A stretch of 33,587 bases of DNA from an uncultured beta proteobacterium (GCA_903958565.1 CAJBTJ010000163.1:1-33587), one strand, 5' to 3'; shown: positions 7,614 through 18,503, numbered from the stretch's first letter. Translations and numbers: made by a program. Notes: generated by a model not told the origin, from the letters alone.

Positions 7614-9029
7614 ATGAACGTCGTTAAAGAAAAATTTGCTGATTACATCGTCGCCGACATCGGTCTTGCCGATTTTGGCCGTCGCGAAATCCAGATCGCT
7701 GAAACTGAAATGCCCGGCCTGATGGCCACCCGCGAAGAGTTCGCGAAGACCAAGCCGCTTAAAGGCGCCCGCATCACTGGCAGCCTGCACATGACCATTC
7801 AAACGGCCGTGCTGATCGAAACGCTGCAAGTGCTTGGCGCTGAAGTCCGTTGGGCTTCGTGCAACATCTTCTCGACCCAAGACCACGCTGCTGCCGCGAT
7901 CGCCGCAACAGGCACACCCGTTTTTGCCAAAAAAGGTGAGAGCTTGGTGGAGTATTGGGAATACACCCACAAGATTTTTGAGTGGCCAGGCGACAAGCAA
8001 GCCAACATGATTCTGGATGACGGTGGCGACGCAACGTTGTTGCTGCATCTGGGCACCAAAGCGGAGTCCGATCTTTCCGTGCTGAACAATCCCGGCTCGG
8101 AAGAAGAAGTCGTCTTGTTCGCCGCCATCAAGGCGCAGATCAAGAAAGATCCAAAGTGGTACTCCACACGTCTGGCACAGATCAAGGGCGTGACTGAAGA
8201 GACCACGACGGGTGTGTTGCGCTTGTATCAAATGTCCAAAAAAGGCGAGCTTGCCTTTGCAGCAATCAACGTCAACGATTCAGTCACCAAGTCGAAGTTC
8301 GATAACTTGTATGGCTGCCGCGAGTCCTTGGTTGACGCGATCAAGCGCGCAACCGATGTGATGATTGCAGGCAAGATTGCGGTTGTGGCCGGTTACGGCG
8401 ATGTGGGTAAGGGTTCGGCTCAGGCGCTGGCTGCGTTGCGTGCACAAGTTTGGGTCACAGAAATCGATCCAATCTGCGCCCTGCAAGCCGCGATGGAAGG
8501 CTTCAAAGTCGTCACCATGGAAGAAGCTGCTGACAAAGCGGATATTTTCGTGACAGCGACGGGTAACTACAACGTGATCACACGTGCACACATGGACCGC
8601 ATGAAAGATCAGGCCATCGTTTGCAATATCGGTCACTTCGATAATGAAATCGATGTGGTGGGCATTGAGAATCTTCAGTGGGAAGAGATCAAGCCACAGG
8701 TCGATCACGTGATCTTCCCGGACGGCAAGCGCATCATCTTGCTGGCGAAGGGTCGTCTGGTGAACTTGGGCTGCGGTACGGGCCACCCATCGTTTGTGAT
8801 GTCGTCTTCGTTTACGAACCAGACGATCGCGCAAATCGAATTGTTCAGCCGTAACGAGCAGTACAAATCGGGCCAGGTTTACGTGCTGCCTAAGCACCTC
8901 GACGAAAAAGTTGCGCGTTTGCACCTCAAGAAAATTGGCGCCAACCTAACGTCACTGACTCCGCAGCAAGCGGCCTACATTAGCGTGAAGCAAGAAGGGC
9001 CTTTCAAGGGCGACGCATATCGCTATTGA
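7614..9029 (+). CDS. ahcY: Adenosylhomocysteinase
   Basis: [59 protein letters not shown]-terminal KGDAYRY. Confidence 0.98.
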   Translation: MNVVKEKFADYIVADIGLADFGRREIQIAETEMPGLMATREEFAKTKPLKGARITGSLHMTIQTAVLIETLQVLGAEVRWASCNIFSTQDHAAAAIAATGTPVFAKKGESLVEYWEYTHKIFEWPGDKQANMILDDGGDATLLLHLGTKAESDLSVLNNPGSEEEVVLFAAIKAQIKKDPKWYSTRLAQIKGVTEETTTGVLRLYQMSKKGELAFAAINVNDSVTKSKFDNLYGCRESLVDAIKRATDVMIAGKIAVVAGYGDVGKGSAQALAALRAQVWVTEIDPICALQAAMEGFKVVTMEEAADKADIFVTATGNYNVITRAHMDRMKDQAIVCNIGHFDNEIDVVGIENLQWEEIKPQVDHVIFPDGKRIILLAKGRLVNLGCGTGHPSFVMSSSFTNQTIAQIELFSRNEQYKSGQVYVLPKHLDEKVARLHLKKIGANLTSLTPQQAAYISVKQEGPFKGDAYRY

Positions 9030-9042
9030 TGTCGTGTGGTTA

Positions 9043-9077
9043 ACGGGTGTGAGTCGGGTTTTCCGACGAGCACCCGT
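9043..9077 (+). other. Strong two-segment hairpin between ahcY and the holin-like gene
   Basis: ACGGGTG-tga-GTCGG-gtttt-CCGAC-gag-CACCCGT; both arms perfect, symmetric 3x3 internal loop, no U-tract. Confidence 0.7.
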
Positions 9078-9101
9078 GAGCAGTGCTCAACGGAGATTGA
9101 A

Positions 9102-9443
9102 ATGATGACATTATTGTTAGTCTGGATATTGAACGCTGTAGCACTGCTTGTCGTAGCCTATGTATTGCCAGGCATCGTTGTTGCGAGCTTTGGCTCTGCC
9201 ATGCTCGCAGCGTTGGTGTTGGGTTTAATCAATATGTTGGTTAAACCTGTCCTAATTCTACTGACCCTGCCAATCACTATTGTTACCCTTGGGCTGTTCT
9301 TGCTTGTCTTGAACGCGCTGATGTTCTGGTTTGCCGGCTCCATCCTCAAAGGATTTCAAGTCAATGGTTTCTGGTGGGCCGTGGGCGGTGCAATTCTCTA
9401 CAGCCTGATTTCAGGCTTCTTATCGAATTTGATTAATAAATGA
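9102..9443 (+). CDS. Phage holin family (four-TM) small membrane protein
   Basis: MMTLLLVWILNAVALLVVAYVLPGIVVASFGSAMLAALVLGLINMLVKPVLILLTLPITIVTLGLF; typically found between ahcY and metF. Confidence 0.85.
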   Translation: MMTLLLVWILNAVALLVVAYVLPGIVVASFGSAMLAALVLGLINMLVKPVLILLTLPITIVTLGLFLLVLNALMFWFAGSILKGFQVNGFWWAVGGAILYSLISGFLSNLINK

Positions 9444-10285
9444 CCACTCAAAATAACCAGGCATTCAGCCTGGAGTTTTTTCCCCCTCGTGACGCGGCTG
9501 CGCAACAGCGTCTGATCGAGGGTGCGAAACAGATGTTGGTGATTCAGCCGCACTACGTCAGCGTGACGTTCGGTGCCGGCGGATCGACACGCGAAGGCAC
9601 ACTCGATACGGTACGGACGATGCGCGATTTAGGGTGTGATGCGGCACCGCATTTGTCATGTATCGGTGCGTCGCACGATGATCTGCGCGCGTTGTTGCAG
9701 CGTTACCGACAAGAGGGCGTCAAAAGAATCGTCGCGTTACGCGGTGACATGCCCTCAGGCATGGGGGCCGATGTGGCGGGTGCCTTACGCCATGCTAACG
9801 ATCTCGTCGAATTTATCCGTAAAGAGACGGGTGACTGGTTTCATATCGAAGTTGCCGCCTACCCAGAGATGCATCCACAGGCTGCGAGCCCCGAGCAGGA
9901 CTTGATGCATTTTGTACGTAAAGTACGCGCCGGTGCAGATAGTGCGATCACGCAGTACTTTTTTAATGCCGATGCATACTTTGATTTCGTTGATCGCGTG
10001 CAAGCTAAGGGGATCGACATCCCGATCGTGCCGGGCATCATGCCGATCACCAATTACACACAGCTGATGCGCTTTTCAGAAATGTGTGGCGCAGAAGTGC
10101 CGCGCTGGATTCGTCTTCGTTTGGCGGGGATGGGGGATGATAAAGAGTCGATTCGTGCGTTTGGCGCAGATGTGGTGACAGACTTGTGCGAGACCTTGCT
10201 CGACAATGGCGTGCCTGGTTTGCATTTTTATACGCTTAACAACGCCGAGGCGACCTTGGCGATCTGGCGTGGCCTGCAAGGATAG
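9440..10285 (+). CDS. metF: Methylenetetrahydrofolate reductase [NAD(P)H]
   Basis: FSLEFFPPRDAAAQQRL, VTFGAGGSTREGTLDTV, HLSCIGASHDDLRALL, ITQYFFNADAYFDFVD; ATGA overlap with the upstream gene. Confidence 0.97.
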   Translation: MTTQNNQAFSLEFFPPRDAAAQQRLIEGAKQMLVIQPHYVSVTFGAGGSTREGTLDTVRTMRDLGCDAAPHLSCIGASHDDLRALLQRYRQEGVKRIVALRGDMPSGMGADVAGALRHANDLVEFIRKETGDWFHIEVAAYPEMHPQAASPEQDLMHFVRKVRAGADSAITQYFFNADAYFDFVDRVQAKGIDIPIVPGIMPITNYTQLMRFSEMCGAEVPRWIRLRLAGMGDDKESIRAFGADVVTDLCETLLDNGVPGLHFYTLNNAEATLAIWRGLQG

Positions 10286-10339
10286 GGCAGGCTGTCAGTC
10301 GATGTGATCAAACAAGTAAGCAAGCAAGTAATCAAGCAA

Positions 10340-10374
10340 TAAAAAAGGGGCCTCGTGTAGAGACCCCTTTTTTA
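10340..10374. terminator. Bidirectional rho-independent terminator
   Basis: AAAAAAGGGGCCTC-GTGTA-GAGACCCCTTTTTT between convergent metF and the Bug-family gene. Confidence 0.9.
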
Positions 10375-10423
10375 TTAGAACTGTTTGAACGGATTGCCGA
10401 CGGGGCAGATCCGTTCAAAGGGC

Positions 10424-11413
10424 TTAGTCAGCGTACTGACCGGCAGCCTTGAGCAGTGGCGCCCATTTATTGATTTCGTCTTTCACCCATGCCTGTAAGG
10501 CGGCAGGAGTTTGCTTGGCTTCGGGGACAATGACTGCACCCAGGTCGGCTGCTTTAGCAATCACGGCTGGATCCTTCAGTGCTGCCTTAAGCGATTGGTT
10601 CAAGCGTGCGGCGACTGGGGCTGGGATGTTCTTTGGCCCATAGATGCCATGCCAAACTACGATTTCAAAATCCTTGAGGCCGCCTTCACGCAAGGTTGGA
10701 GTGTCTGGCAGGTACGACAGACGCTCGGCGGATGTCACGCCGTAGAGCTTGACTGTTTTAGCTTTGATTTGTGCAAGAGTTTGTGTGGTTTGATCGCACA
10801 ACACGTCGAGCTGGCCGCCCAGCAGCGCAATCATCGCGGGGCCTGTGCCTGAGTAGGGAATTGCGGTGAAGCCAACGCCCAACGCTTGTTGCAAGAGGGT
10901 GCCACACAGCTGTGACACGGCCCCGAGTCCAGCGTTTGCCAAGTTGAGCTTATTGCCTTGTGCTTTGGCATAAGCAATGAACTCAGCCATGTTGTTTGGC
11001 GGGAGGTCTTTGCGGCCAAGCAGAGTCATGGGCACGTCAGCAACGAGACCCACGTAGGTGAAGTCGGTCAATGCATTGAAAGGCAGCTTGCGATAGAGCG
11101 TGGGTGCTGTGGCCATTCCGTTGTGATGGATTAACAGCGTGTAGCCATCAGCGGGTGCCTTGGCAACGAAGGCAGACGCGATCGTGCCGCCAGCGCCAGC
11201 ACGGTTTTCAACGACGACCGTTTGGCCAAGATCTTTAGTCATGGACGCAGCGATTGTCCGAGCCAGGATGTCGGTCGGGCCGCCTGCGGCAAACGGCACA
11301 ACCAGCGAAATTGGCTTGGTCGGAAAGGTCTGTGCCATCGACGTGCCCGTGAAGGCGGTCGAGATCAAACCGGCGGCAAGCATCAGGCCGCGAAGTGTTT
11401 TTGAGAAGGTCAT
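10424..11413 (-). CDS. Tripartite tricarboxylate transporter substrate-binding (Bug family) protein
   Basis: Signal peptide, then FPTKPISLVVPFAAGGPTDILARTIAASMTKDLGQTVVVENRAGAGGTIASAFVAKAPADGYTLL. Confidence 0.96.
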   Translation of the reverse strand: MTFSKTLRGLMLAAGLISTAFTGTSMAQTFPTKPISLVVPFAAGGPTDILARTIAASMTKDLGQTVVVENRAGAGGTIASAFVAKAPADGYTLLIHHNGMATAPTLYRKLPFNALTDFTYVGLVADVPMTLLGRKDLPPNNMAEFIAYAKAQGNKLNLANAGLGAVSQLCGTLLQQALGVGFTAIPYSGTGPAMIALLGGQLDVLCDQTTQTLAQIKAKTVKLYGVTSAERLSYLPDTPTLREGGLKDFEIVVWHGIYGPKNIPAPVAARLNQSLKAALKDPAVIAKAADLGAVIVPEAKQTPAALQAWVKDEINKWAPLLKAAGQYAD

Positions 11414-11543
11414 GTCGTGCTCCAGTCGTTGTATGTCTAAACGTAATTTTAGCGTGATACCGTCAAAGTGACTGCAAAATTTCCCCTACACCTCATGAGG
11501 TGGATCAAAGGAGTGTTCAATTGTCTGGGGGCGTCGAAATTGC

Positions 11544-12146
11544 TCAGAGCGGTGCTTTGGGTACCCAGCCAGACGGGGTGGCGATCGCATGCAGCACAAA
11601 ATCGTGGGCGGCAGCCTTAAAGCCATCGGCCTCGGGTATTTGCGCCTCATTCCAGGCGATTCCGAGGGTGACAAGGAATCGATTGTCTTGCATCAGTTTG
11701 GCGAGACTACGATCGTAGTAGCCACCGCCATACCCAAGACGCTCGGCGCGCGGCCCAAAACCAAGGGTTGGCACCAGAACAACATCAGGAATGAGCGGTC
11801 GATTGCGTGCGGGCTCGAGCACCCCAAAGGCGCCTTCGCTCAGGCTGTCGCTCGGCATCCAGCGATGGAACTCTAACGGTGTTGTCGGGCCTGCCACGGC
11901 GGGTAGTGCAACGTGGGCACCTTGTTCGTGCAACCAAACCAGGAGGGGACGAATATCAGGCTCGTCAGCCAGGGGCCAAAATCCCGCAACGACTCGGCCC
12001 CGCAAGGTGGGCTCGCCGCGCTGGCTGAACCAGTACCGTACCTGCGCGCAAAGCAGGTTGCTGTGCCGTTGACGCTGATCAAGCGGAATCGTCTTACGAA
12101 GCTCGCGAAGGCGCATCCTGAGCGTGTCTGCGTTATTCTTCAACAT
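11544..12146 (-). CDS. 5-formyltetrahydrofolate cyclo-ligase
   Basis: LRKTIPLDQR...PDVVLVPTLGFGPRAERLGYGGGYYDRSL, a 5-FCL family signature. True start may be an internal Met. Confidence 0.93.
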   Translation of the reverse strand: MLKNNADTLRMRLRELRKTIPLDQRQRHSNLLCAQVRYWFSQRGEPTLRGRVVAGFWPLADEPDIRPLLVWLHEQGAHVALPAVAGPTTPLEFHRWMPSDSLSEGAFGVLEPARNRPLIPDVVLVPTLGFGPRAERLGYGGGYYDRSLAKLMQDNRFLVTLGIAWNEAQIPEADGFKAAAHDFVLHAIATPSGWVPKAPL

Positions 12147-12214
12147 ATAGGAGCGTTGACCGCCAAATGTGTATTGATAAACCGTTTATGACTATTCGAC
12201 CAAGATACCAGAAT

Positions 12215-14401
12215 ATGAAGACTCTTGTGGTCGCCGTACTGGGCTGCGTGTTGCTTTCTTCGCAGGCTCACGCTCAGTCTGCCGCATCTGCCGGCGCAAC
12301 AACTGAGCAATTTGTTTTGAAGTCGGACGGAACCCTCGTGCCAGTTGCGGGGGCAGGTGGCGCCTCAACTGCAGCGCAAAGTGGCACCACAGGCGTAGCG
12401 CCTCAGGCAGCGCCCCGCACTGCGACGCCGATCGCCGCGCCTCAAGCGTCAAGCCCAAGCGCTCCTGCCATTAGCAGCAGGCCAATAACCGCCGCGCCGG
12501 TAGCAAGCTCAGGGACCATTGCAGATCCAGAGTCCACCTCTGCCGCGCAAGCGGTGGCGGCGGCCCGCCAGGCGCTGAACAACAAGCAGTTCACACAACT
12601 CTCGAGCTTTGTGCCTAAGGCGCGGGGCGATATTTTGGCGATTTATCCCGAGTATTGGGCCGTGCGTACCAAGGTCTGGTCGTATAACGCGGTGGGCGCG
12701 CGCGAGGAGATTCAGAGTTTTTTGGAAAAATACAAAGGCTCTTACCTAGAAGATCGTTTGCGTACGGACTGGATTCTGATGGCCGCACGTCAGGGTGACT
12801 TTGGCATCGTGCGTGAGCTCGGTGCGGTGCGCCAAAGCAGTAGCAACGTATCCTGTGCGCAGCTCGAAGCGAGCCATATGACTGGGCGACGCGCTACGGT
12901 CCTTGAGGCGACTAAAGTCTTTGCTCCGGCGCCGGCCTGCTGGAAATTGTTTGATCAGCTGGTCGCAGATCGTGTGCTGAGCAACGAAGACTTGCTACCC
13001 TATTTGCAGGACGCGTTGGAAGATAACAAGACGACGGATGCCAGAAAATTTGCCGCTTACATTTTTGAACCTGCGGACTTAAGCGCCTACGATGCGATGA
13101 TGGCTGGGCCCGCTAAGTGGCTGTCTGCGCAAACGGGCTCGGTATCTGGGATGCGCGCTGAAGTTGTCGCTCTGGGCCTTGCGCGCCTCGCACGATCGGA
13201 TCTGAATGCTGCCGTTGCCGCCACACAAGGCACTTGGAGTTCACGTCTGCCCAAGAAGAATCTGCAATGGGCCTACGGCCAGCTTGGCTTATGGGGAATG
13301 ATGCGTCTCGATCCCCTTGCAATCGACTGGTACAAAGAGTCGGGGGGCGTGCGGTTGTCTGTTCATAACGAAGCGTGGCGGGTGCGTGCTGCCTTGCGCC
13401 AGCCCAAGATTGATTGGGCGTGGGTGATTCGCCATATCGATCAAATGACGGCCGCACAGAAAGCAGATTCAACTTGGGTGTATTGGAAGGCTCGCGGACT
13501 GGCTGCGACGGGTAAAAAGAATGACGCGCAAAAGGCTTACGCATCCATTGCAACCGAATACAGTTTTTATGGGCAACTCGCAGCCGAAGAGTTGGGTAAG
13601 TCTATTGCCGTACCCGATCGCCCTGCACCAGTGACCGCTCAGGAACTTGCACAAGCGCGTGCCAACCCTGGTTTGCGCCGCGCGGTGACACTGTTTAAAC
13701 GCGGTTGGCGCACGGATGCGGTACCGGAGTGGAACTTCACGCTATTAGGGATGACAGATCGCGAACTGCTTGCCGCTGCAGAGCTTGCCCGACAAGAACA
13801 TATTTATGATCGCGTGGTGGTGACCTCTGGACGCACTAAAAAGGAAGTCGACTTCACGCAACGCTTTGTCGCGCCATTTGAATCGCGTGTGAGCGAGCAG
13901 GCTCGCGCGGTCGATGTAGATCCGGCCTGGGTGTATGGCTTGATCCGTCAGGAATCCTTATTCATCATGGATGCACGTTCGCACGTTGGCGCCTCGGGGC
14001 TGATGCAGTTAATGCCAGCGACCGCACGGTGGATGGCCACTAAAATCGGTATGAAGGATTTCACGCCGGGCAAGGTCAACGATTTCGACACCAACACCAA
14101 GCTCGGGACCAGTTACCTGAGCATGGTGCAGTCTGATCTGGGTGGATCGCAGGTCTTGGCAAGCGCGGGCTATAACGCGGGCCCTGGACGTCCGATGTTG
14201 TGGCGATCGCGACTGAGCGCTCCTGTGGAAGGCGCGATTTTTGCCGAGACCATTCCGTTTAACGAGACGCGTGACTACGTTAAAAAAGTGATGTCAAACG
14301 CAACGTATTACGCGGCGCTCTTTAGTGGGCAGCCTCAATCGCTTAAGCAGCGCTTGGGTCAGATTGATCCTCAGCCGTATGCGCGCAGCCCTTTGCCATG
14401 A
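12215..14401 (+). CDS. slt: Soluble lytic murein transglycosylase
   Basis: Signal peptide [21 protein letters not shown], Ala/Pro-rich linker, SLT domain [36 protein letters not shown]...[11 protein letters not shown]. Confidence 0.93.
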   Translation: MKTLVVAVLGCVLLSSQAHAQSAASAGATTEQFVLKSDGTLVPVAGAGGASTAAQSGTTGVAPQAAPRTATPIAAPQASSPSAPAISSRPITAAPVASSGTIADPESTSAAQAVAAARQALNNKQFTQLSSFVPKARGDILAIYPEYWAVRTKVWSYNAVGAREEIQSFLEKYKGSYLEDRLRTDWILMAARQGDFGIVRELGAVRQSSSNVSCAQLEASHMTGRRATVLEATKVFAPAPACWKLFDQLVADRVLSNEDLLPYLQDALEDNKTTDARKFAAYIFEPADLSAYDAMMAGPAKWLSAQTGSVSGMRAEVVALGLARLARSDLNAAVAATQGTWSSRLPKKNLQWAYGQLGLWGMMRLDPLAIDWYKESGGVRLSVHNEAWRVRAALRQPKIDWAWVIRHIDQMTAAQKADSTWVYWKARGLAATGKKNDAQKAYASIATEYSFYGQLAAEELGKSIAVPDRPAPVTAQELAQARANPGLRRAVTLFKRGWRTDAVPEWNFTLLGMTDRELLAAAELARQEHIYDRVVVTSGRTKKEVDFTQRFVAPFESRVSEQARAVDVDPAWVYGLIRQESLFIMDARSHVGASGLMQLMPATARWMATKIGMKDFTPGKVNDFDTNTKLGTSYLSMVQSDLGGSQVLASAGYNAGPGRPMLWRSRLSAPVEGAIFAETIPFNETRDYVKKVMSNATYYAALFSGQPQSLKQRLGQIDPQPYARSPLP

Positions 14402-15483
14402 GCGCTGATCCCGTCGTCGCTGGCTTGCAGACCTACGTGGTCGGCGGTGCAGTGCGCGATGCGCTGCTTGGTCTGCCGCACGGCGATCGTGATTGGGTCG
14501 TCGTGGGCGCGACACCCGAAGAGATGGTGAAGCGGGGGTTTATTCCCGTCGGTGGTGATTTTCCGGTGTTTCTACATCCAAAAACAAAAGAGGAATACGC
14601 TCTCGCACGAACCGAGCGTAAGTCTGGACGTGGGTATAAAGGGTTCACGTTTTATACCGGCGTGGATGTCACGATCGAGGAAGATCTTCGTCGTCGTGAT
14701 CTGACCGTAAACGCCATTGCGCAGAGCGTGACGGGCGCACTCATTGATCCTTTGAACGGACAGGCGGATTTAAAAGCCCGTGTGTTTCGGCATGTCGGCG
14801 AGGCCTTCAAAGAGGACCCGGTGCGGATTTTGCGTCTAGCCCGCTTTGCTGCGCGTTTTGTAGATTTCACTGTCGCACCTGAAACGATGGCCCTTTGTCG
14901 GGCCATGGTGGCCGAGGGTGAAGTGGATGCGCTCGTACCCGAGCGTGTCTGGCAAGAGTTGTCTCGCGGTTTGATGTGCAGACAGCCCTCTCGCATGGTT
15001 CAGGTGCTGGATGAAGCTGGGGTTCTGCCCAGAGCGCTACCCCAGTGGCAATCAAGTGAGCGGGTACTTACGGCCGTCGATAGCCCTATGTCGCAGACGC
15101 TTGCGCTCGATGCACGGTATGCCTTGTTTTGTTTGAGCACGGAAGATCGCGTGGGTCTGTCGCGGCAATTACGTGCGCCGGGCGACTGCGCGGACATGGC
15201 ACGTCTTCTACCGGTTGTTCTTGAGGCGTGTCAGGCCCAGCAGAATGCGGAGTCTGTGCTCAGTCTGTTTGAGGTTTGCGATGCTCTGCGCAAACCAGAT
15301 CGTTTACGGGCCTTGTTACGCGCGGCAGCAGTGGTGGCTGTTGTGAATATTGAACAGTGGGAGCAGCGTTTGCTGTGCGTACTAGACGTGGATGCTGGCA
15401 AGGCAGCACAACAGACGAACCACCCTTCAGAGATCAAAGCAGCGGTGCGTCAGGCGCGCTTAAGTGCGTTACTGAGCGCGTGA
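14398..15483 (+). CDS. cca: CCA tRNA nucleotidyltransferase
   Basis: [60 protein letters not shown]; overlaps the slt stop. Confidence 0.95.
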   Translation: MSADPVVAGLQTYVVGGAVRDALLGLPHGDRDWVVVGATPEEMVKRGFIPVGGDFPVFLHPKTKEEYALARTERKSGRGYKGFTFYTGVDVTIEEDLRRRDLTVNAIAQSVTGALIDPLNGQADLKARVFRHVGEAFKEDPVRILRLARFAARFVDFTVAPETMALCRAMVAEGEVDALVPERVWQELSRGLMCRQPSRMVQVLDEAGVLPRALPQWQSSERVLTAVDSPMSQTLALDARYALFCLSTEDRVGLSRQLRAPGDCADMARLLPVVLEACQAQQNAESVLSLFEVCDALRKPDRLRALLRAAAVVAVVNIEQWEQRLLCVLDVDAGKAAQQTNHPSEIKAAVRQARLSALLSA

Positions 15484-15500
15484 TCTTGAGCGCTTAAAAG

Positions 15501-16697
15501 TTAAAGTGACCCGCTTCGATCGCCGCGTGTAAAGCCGATGAGTGGGCCCGTCACGCCTCGCCCAAGTGCGATCACTTTAAATAACTCGCCCATCTCAGCT
15601 TCAGAAATCAATTTTTGTACAGCACCGTTGGCTTGTGCCAGTAGGCGCGGTGATGTGGGTGCGTAAGCGGCGAGTATGTCAGCCAAGCCTGCGTTCAACA
15701 GAAAACGCGCCTGAGAGGTATAGCCCAGCACATCGAGCCCGACGGTTTGTGCTGCCTGTGCGATGGCAGTGAAGTCTACGTGTGCAGTGATGTCCTGCAG
15801 ACCTGGTGCGAAAAACACATCGTCGTGTGCCCGGTGCTGGATGTGGCACATCAGCGTGCCCCGATGACGTTGCGGGTGATAGTACTCGTGGCGCGGAAAA
15901 CCATAATCGATCAACAGTGCGGCGCCCCGAGTCAGCCAAGTACCTAGATTGTTGACCCACGTTTCGGCTTGAAGATTGATCTCAGAGCGATAGTCCGGCA
16001 AAGCGGGCATACGATCTTGCATCGCGTGGGTCAGTGCTTCTGAGGCGGGTTGGTCTTCAAAGACAAAATCTTGCCTGCCATCGGTTGTCATTACTGACTT
16101 CACGCCTCGGACGTGCAGGGTGCCGCTTTCCGTCCAGCGAAACAATTCCACGGGCATTGCATCCAGGACTTCGTTGGCAACGATGCACCCCGCGAACTGT
16201 TCTGGAGCACGATCGAGCCATTGCACACGCGTGCCCCAGCGCGCGAGTCGTTCTTGTTGTCTGTGCTTGAGGTCTGCAGAGACCTCGAGAATGGCATAGT
16301 TGGCGCTTATCCCTTGCTCCTCCAAGGCTTGGAGAATGTCTTGCGCTAAAGCGCCGCTGCCAGCCCCAAACTCAAGCACCTGCGAGGTATCGGTCTGGAT
16401 CAAGATCTGTGCGATTTGCCTGGCAAGGGTTTGACCAAATAAGGGTGTGAGCTCAGGCGCAGTGACAAAGTCTCCGCTTAAGTGTGTGGCGGCGTTTGTC
16501 TCGCTCTCTGCGAGTTTAGTGTTGCCGACTGCGTAGTAGCCTAGACCTGGTGCATACAGTACGTGGTGCATCCATTGACTAAACGATAGCCAACCACCTG
16601 CTTCGGCAATACGTTGATGCAAAAAAGCGCTGACGCGTTGGCTGTGGGCCATCGCATCAGCGCTTACCGAAATGGAAGGTTCGGCCTGCACTGCCAA
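15501..16697 (-). CDS. Class I SAM-dependent methyltransferase, MidA/NDUFAF7 (DUF185) family
   Basis: GWLSFSQWMHHVLYAPGLGYYAVG, DFVTAPELTPLFGQTLARQI, VLEFGAGSGALAQDIL, VANEVLDAMPVE. Confidence 0.9.
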   Translation of the reverse strand: MAVQAEPSISVSADAMAHSQRVSAFLHQRIAEAGGWLSFSQWMHHVLYAPGLGYYAVGNTKLAESETNAATHLSGDFVTAPELTPLFGQTLARQIAQILIQTDTSQVLEFGAGSGALAQDILQALEEQGISANYAILEVSADLKHRQQERLARWGTRVQWLDRAPEQFAGCIVANEVLDAMPVELFRWTESGTLHVRGVKSVMTTDGRQDFVFEDQPASEALTHAMQDRMPALPDYRSEINLQAETWVNNLGTWLTRGAALLIDYGFPRHEYYHPQRHRGTLMCHIQHRAHDDVFFAPGLQDITAHVDFTAIAQAAQTVGLDVLGYTSQARFLLNAGLADILAAYAPTSPRLLAQANGAVQKLISEAEMGELFKVIALGRGVTGPLIGFTRGDRSGSL

Positions 16698-16728
16698 TCT
16701 TCCTTGACGTGTTGCTTAACGCTGCACT

Positions 16729-18501
16729 TTAACGGCGACCGCCGTCAAAGGTAAAGCCGCGACGTGCACCGGCTGCGGCACGTGGCGCGCCTGGACGCGG
16801 AGCGCCTGTGCGAGCCGGACCGTCACCGCGAGGTGCGAAGGTCTTGCCGCCCGGAGCGCCCGCACGTGGTGCGAACTCACGGCTTGGGCGCGCTGACTTA
16901 CCTGCGTAGGCAGGACGGTCAGACGGCGCACGATCTGCGCGTGGGCTGGCGTAAGGATTGTCGCTGCGTGGTGTGCGCTCGCCACTAAATGGCTTGTCGC
17001 CACGCGGTGCAAAAGCAGGCTTGTCTCCACGAGGGGCGAAAGTACGTTCGCGATCGCCGCTGAAGGGACGGTCACCACGTGGGGAGTCGCCGCGTGGAGC
17101 GAAAGCTGGCTTATCGCCGCGAGGGGCAAAGGCTGGGCGGTCACCGCGAGGCGCATCACCCCGGTACCCTTCGCCTCTGGGGGCATAGGCCGGTTTGTCG
17201 CCACGCGCGGCGTAAGCGGGTTTGTCACCACGAGGCGCAAAGGCGCGCGGCTCACGTGCGCTATAGCGGTCGTTGCTGCCAGCGCTACGGTCGTTGCTCC
17301 AACGCCCACCTTTTTTGCCACCAGCACCACGCGAAGCACCCTCTGGGCGTGCGCTTGGTGTGCGTTGTGGCTCGAGTCCGGCAATGACGTCGGACTGAAT
17401 GGTGTAGCCAACGAAATGCTCGATACGGCGAACTTTGTGGCGCTCGCTGTGAACGGCTAACGTGAAGGCAGAGCCGTCACGACCTGCACGACCGGTACGG
17501 CCAGTGCGGTGAATATAGTCTTCGGGCTGCATTGGTAAGTCGTAGTTAATGACGTGGCTGATGCCCTGGACGTCGATGCCGCGTGCGGCGACGTCGGTAG
17601 CGACTAATACACGCACACGTCCATCCTGAACCTCAGAAATCGTACGTGAGCGTTGCCGCTGGTTCATATCACCATGAAGCGCCATTACTGAAAAACCTGA
17701 GTCGGCAAGGTGCTCGGCCAAGTCATCCGCGCCACGCTTGGTCGCCGTAAAGACAATCGCCTGATCCATTGAGGCGTCGCGCAAGAGGTGATCGAGCAGG
17801 CGAAGTTTGTGACCTGAGTCGTCCGCATACAGCAGGCTTTGGGTGATGTTGGCATGGCGATCGGACTGACCGGCCATTTCAATACGCTGTGGGTCGCGCA
17901 TCATGCGTGCGGCCAGCTTGGCAACCGTGCCGTCAAGTGTGGCCGAAAACAACAGTGTCTGACGTGACTCTGGGCAGCGATCGACGATGGTGTTGATGTC
18001 GTCGATGAAACCCATGTCTAACATGCGATCGGCTTCGTCGAGGACGAGAGTGTGCACGGTGGATAAGTCAACACGGCGCGCTTGCAGGTGATCAAGCAGA
18101 CGGCCTGGTGTGGCCACCAACACATCGACGCGACGTGACAGCGCTTTGAGCTGCGCACCGTAAGGCATACCGCCGACAACGGTGGCGACGCGGAGGTCGT
18201 CGAGGTTGCTGCCGTATAGTTCCGTGGCTTCGCTGACTTGCAAGGCGAGTTCACGGGTAGGGGTCAACACCAGCACTTGCACGCCACGACCTTTGTTCGC
18301 CGGTTTGTGGGCGATGCGGTTCAGTGCGGGCAACATGAAGGCAGCCGTTTTGCCGCTACCGGTTTGGGCGGACACCATTAGGTCGGCGCCGGCGAGTGCG
18401 GCAGGAATTGCCGACATCTGGACGGGCGTCGGCGTGGTAAAGCCGGTGCGTTCAATGGAAGATAACAAAGCGGGGGCTAGCCCCAACGAATCGAAGGACA
18501 T
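16729..18501 (-). CDS. DEAD-box ATP-dependent RNA helicase (RhlE-like) with long RGD/PAF repeat C-terminal tail
   Basis: MSFDSLGLAPALLSSIERTGFTTPTPVQMSAIPAALAGADLMVSAQTGSGKTAAF, VLDEADRMLDMGF, SATLDG, VATDVAARGIDV, HRTGRTGRAGRDG. Start at 18501 with AAAGGAAAG SD. Confidence 0.95.
   Translation of the reverse strand: MSFDSLGLAPALLSSIERTGFTTPTPVQMSAIPAALAGADLMVSAQTGSGKTAAFMLPALNRIAHKPANKGRGVQVLVLTPTRELALQVSEATELYGSNLDDLRVATVVGGMPYGAQLKALSRRVDVLVATPGRLLDHLQARRVDLSTVHTLVLDEADRMLDMGFIDDINTIVDRCPESRQTLLFSATLDGTVAKLAARMMRDPQRIEMAGQSDRHANITQSLLYADDSGHKLRLLDHLLRDASMDQAIVFTATKRGADDLAEHLADSGFSVMALHGDMNQRQRSRTISEVQDGRVRVLVATDVAARGIDVQGISHVINYDLPMQPEDYIHRTGRTGRAGRDGSAFTLAVHSERHKVRRIEHFVGYTIQSDVIAGLEPQRTPSARPEGASRGAGGKKGGRWSNDRSAGSNDRYSAREPRAFAPRGDKPAYAARGDKPAYAPRGEGYRGDAPRGDRPAFAPRGDKPAFAPRGDSPRGDRPFSGDRERTFAPRGDKPAFAPRGDKPFSGERTPRSDNPYASPRADRAPSDRPAYAGKSARPSREFAPRAGAPGGKTFAPRGDGPARTGAPRPGAPRAAAGARRGFTFDGGRR
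16985..17250 (-). repeat. Degenerate repeat encoding (F/Y)APRGDKPA units in the helicase tail
   Basis: YAARGDKPAYAPRGEGYRGDAPRGDRPAFAPRGDKPAFAPRGDSPRGDRPF...TFAPRGDKPAFAPRGDKPF. Confidence 0.9.
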
Positions 18502-18503
18502 GA

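Noticed and set aside
7608-8231. 207-aa ORF antisense to the ahcY start
   Set aside because: Same reason: shadow ORF of a highly conserved gene.
8280-8924. 214-aa ORF antisense to ahcY
   Set aside because: Mirror open frame from codon bias of ahcY; no domain or start context.
9102-9443. Prophage remnant because of the holin-like label
   Set aside because: Small conserved membrane protein in the ahcY-metF operon; no other phage genes nearby.
12147-12214. 6S RNA (ssrS), often next to the 5-FCL gene
   Set aside because: There is no room upstream of the 5-FCL gene (slt begins immediately) and no 6S-like long hairpin was seen.
16716-17411. 231-aa minus-strand ORF in another frame of the helicase tail
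   Set aside because: Composition is a shifted reading of the RGD/PAF repeats; no domain, and the helicase frame explains the region.
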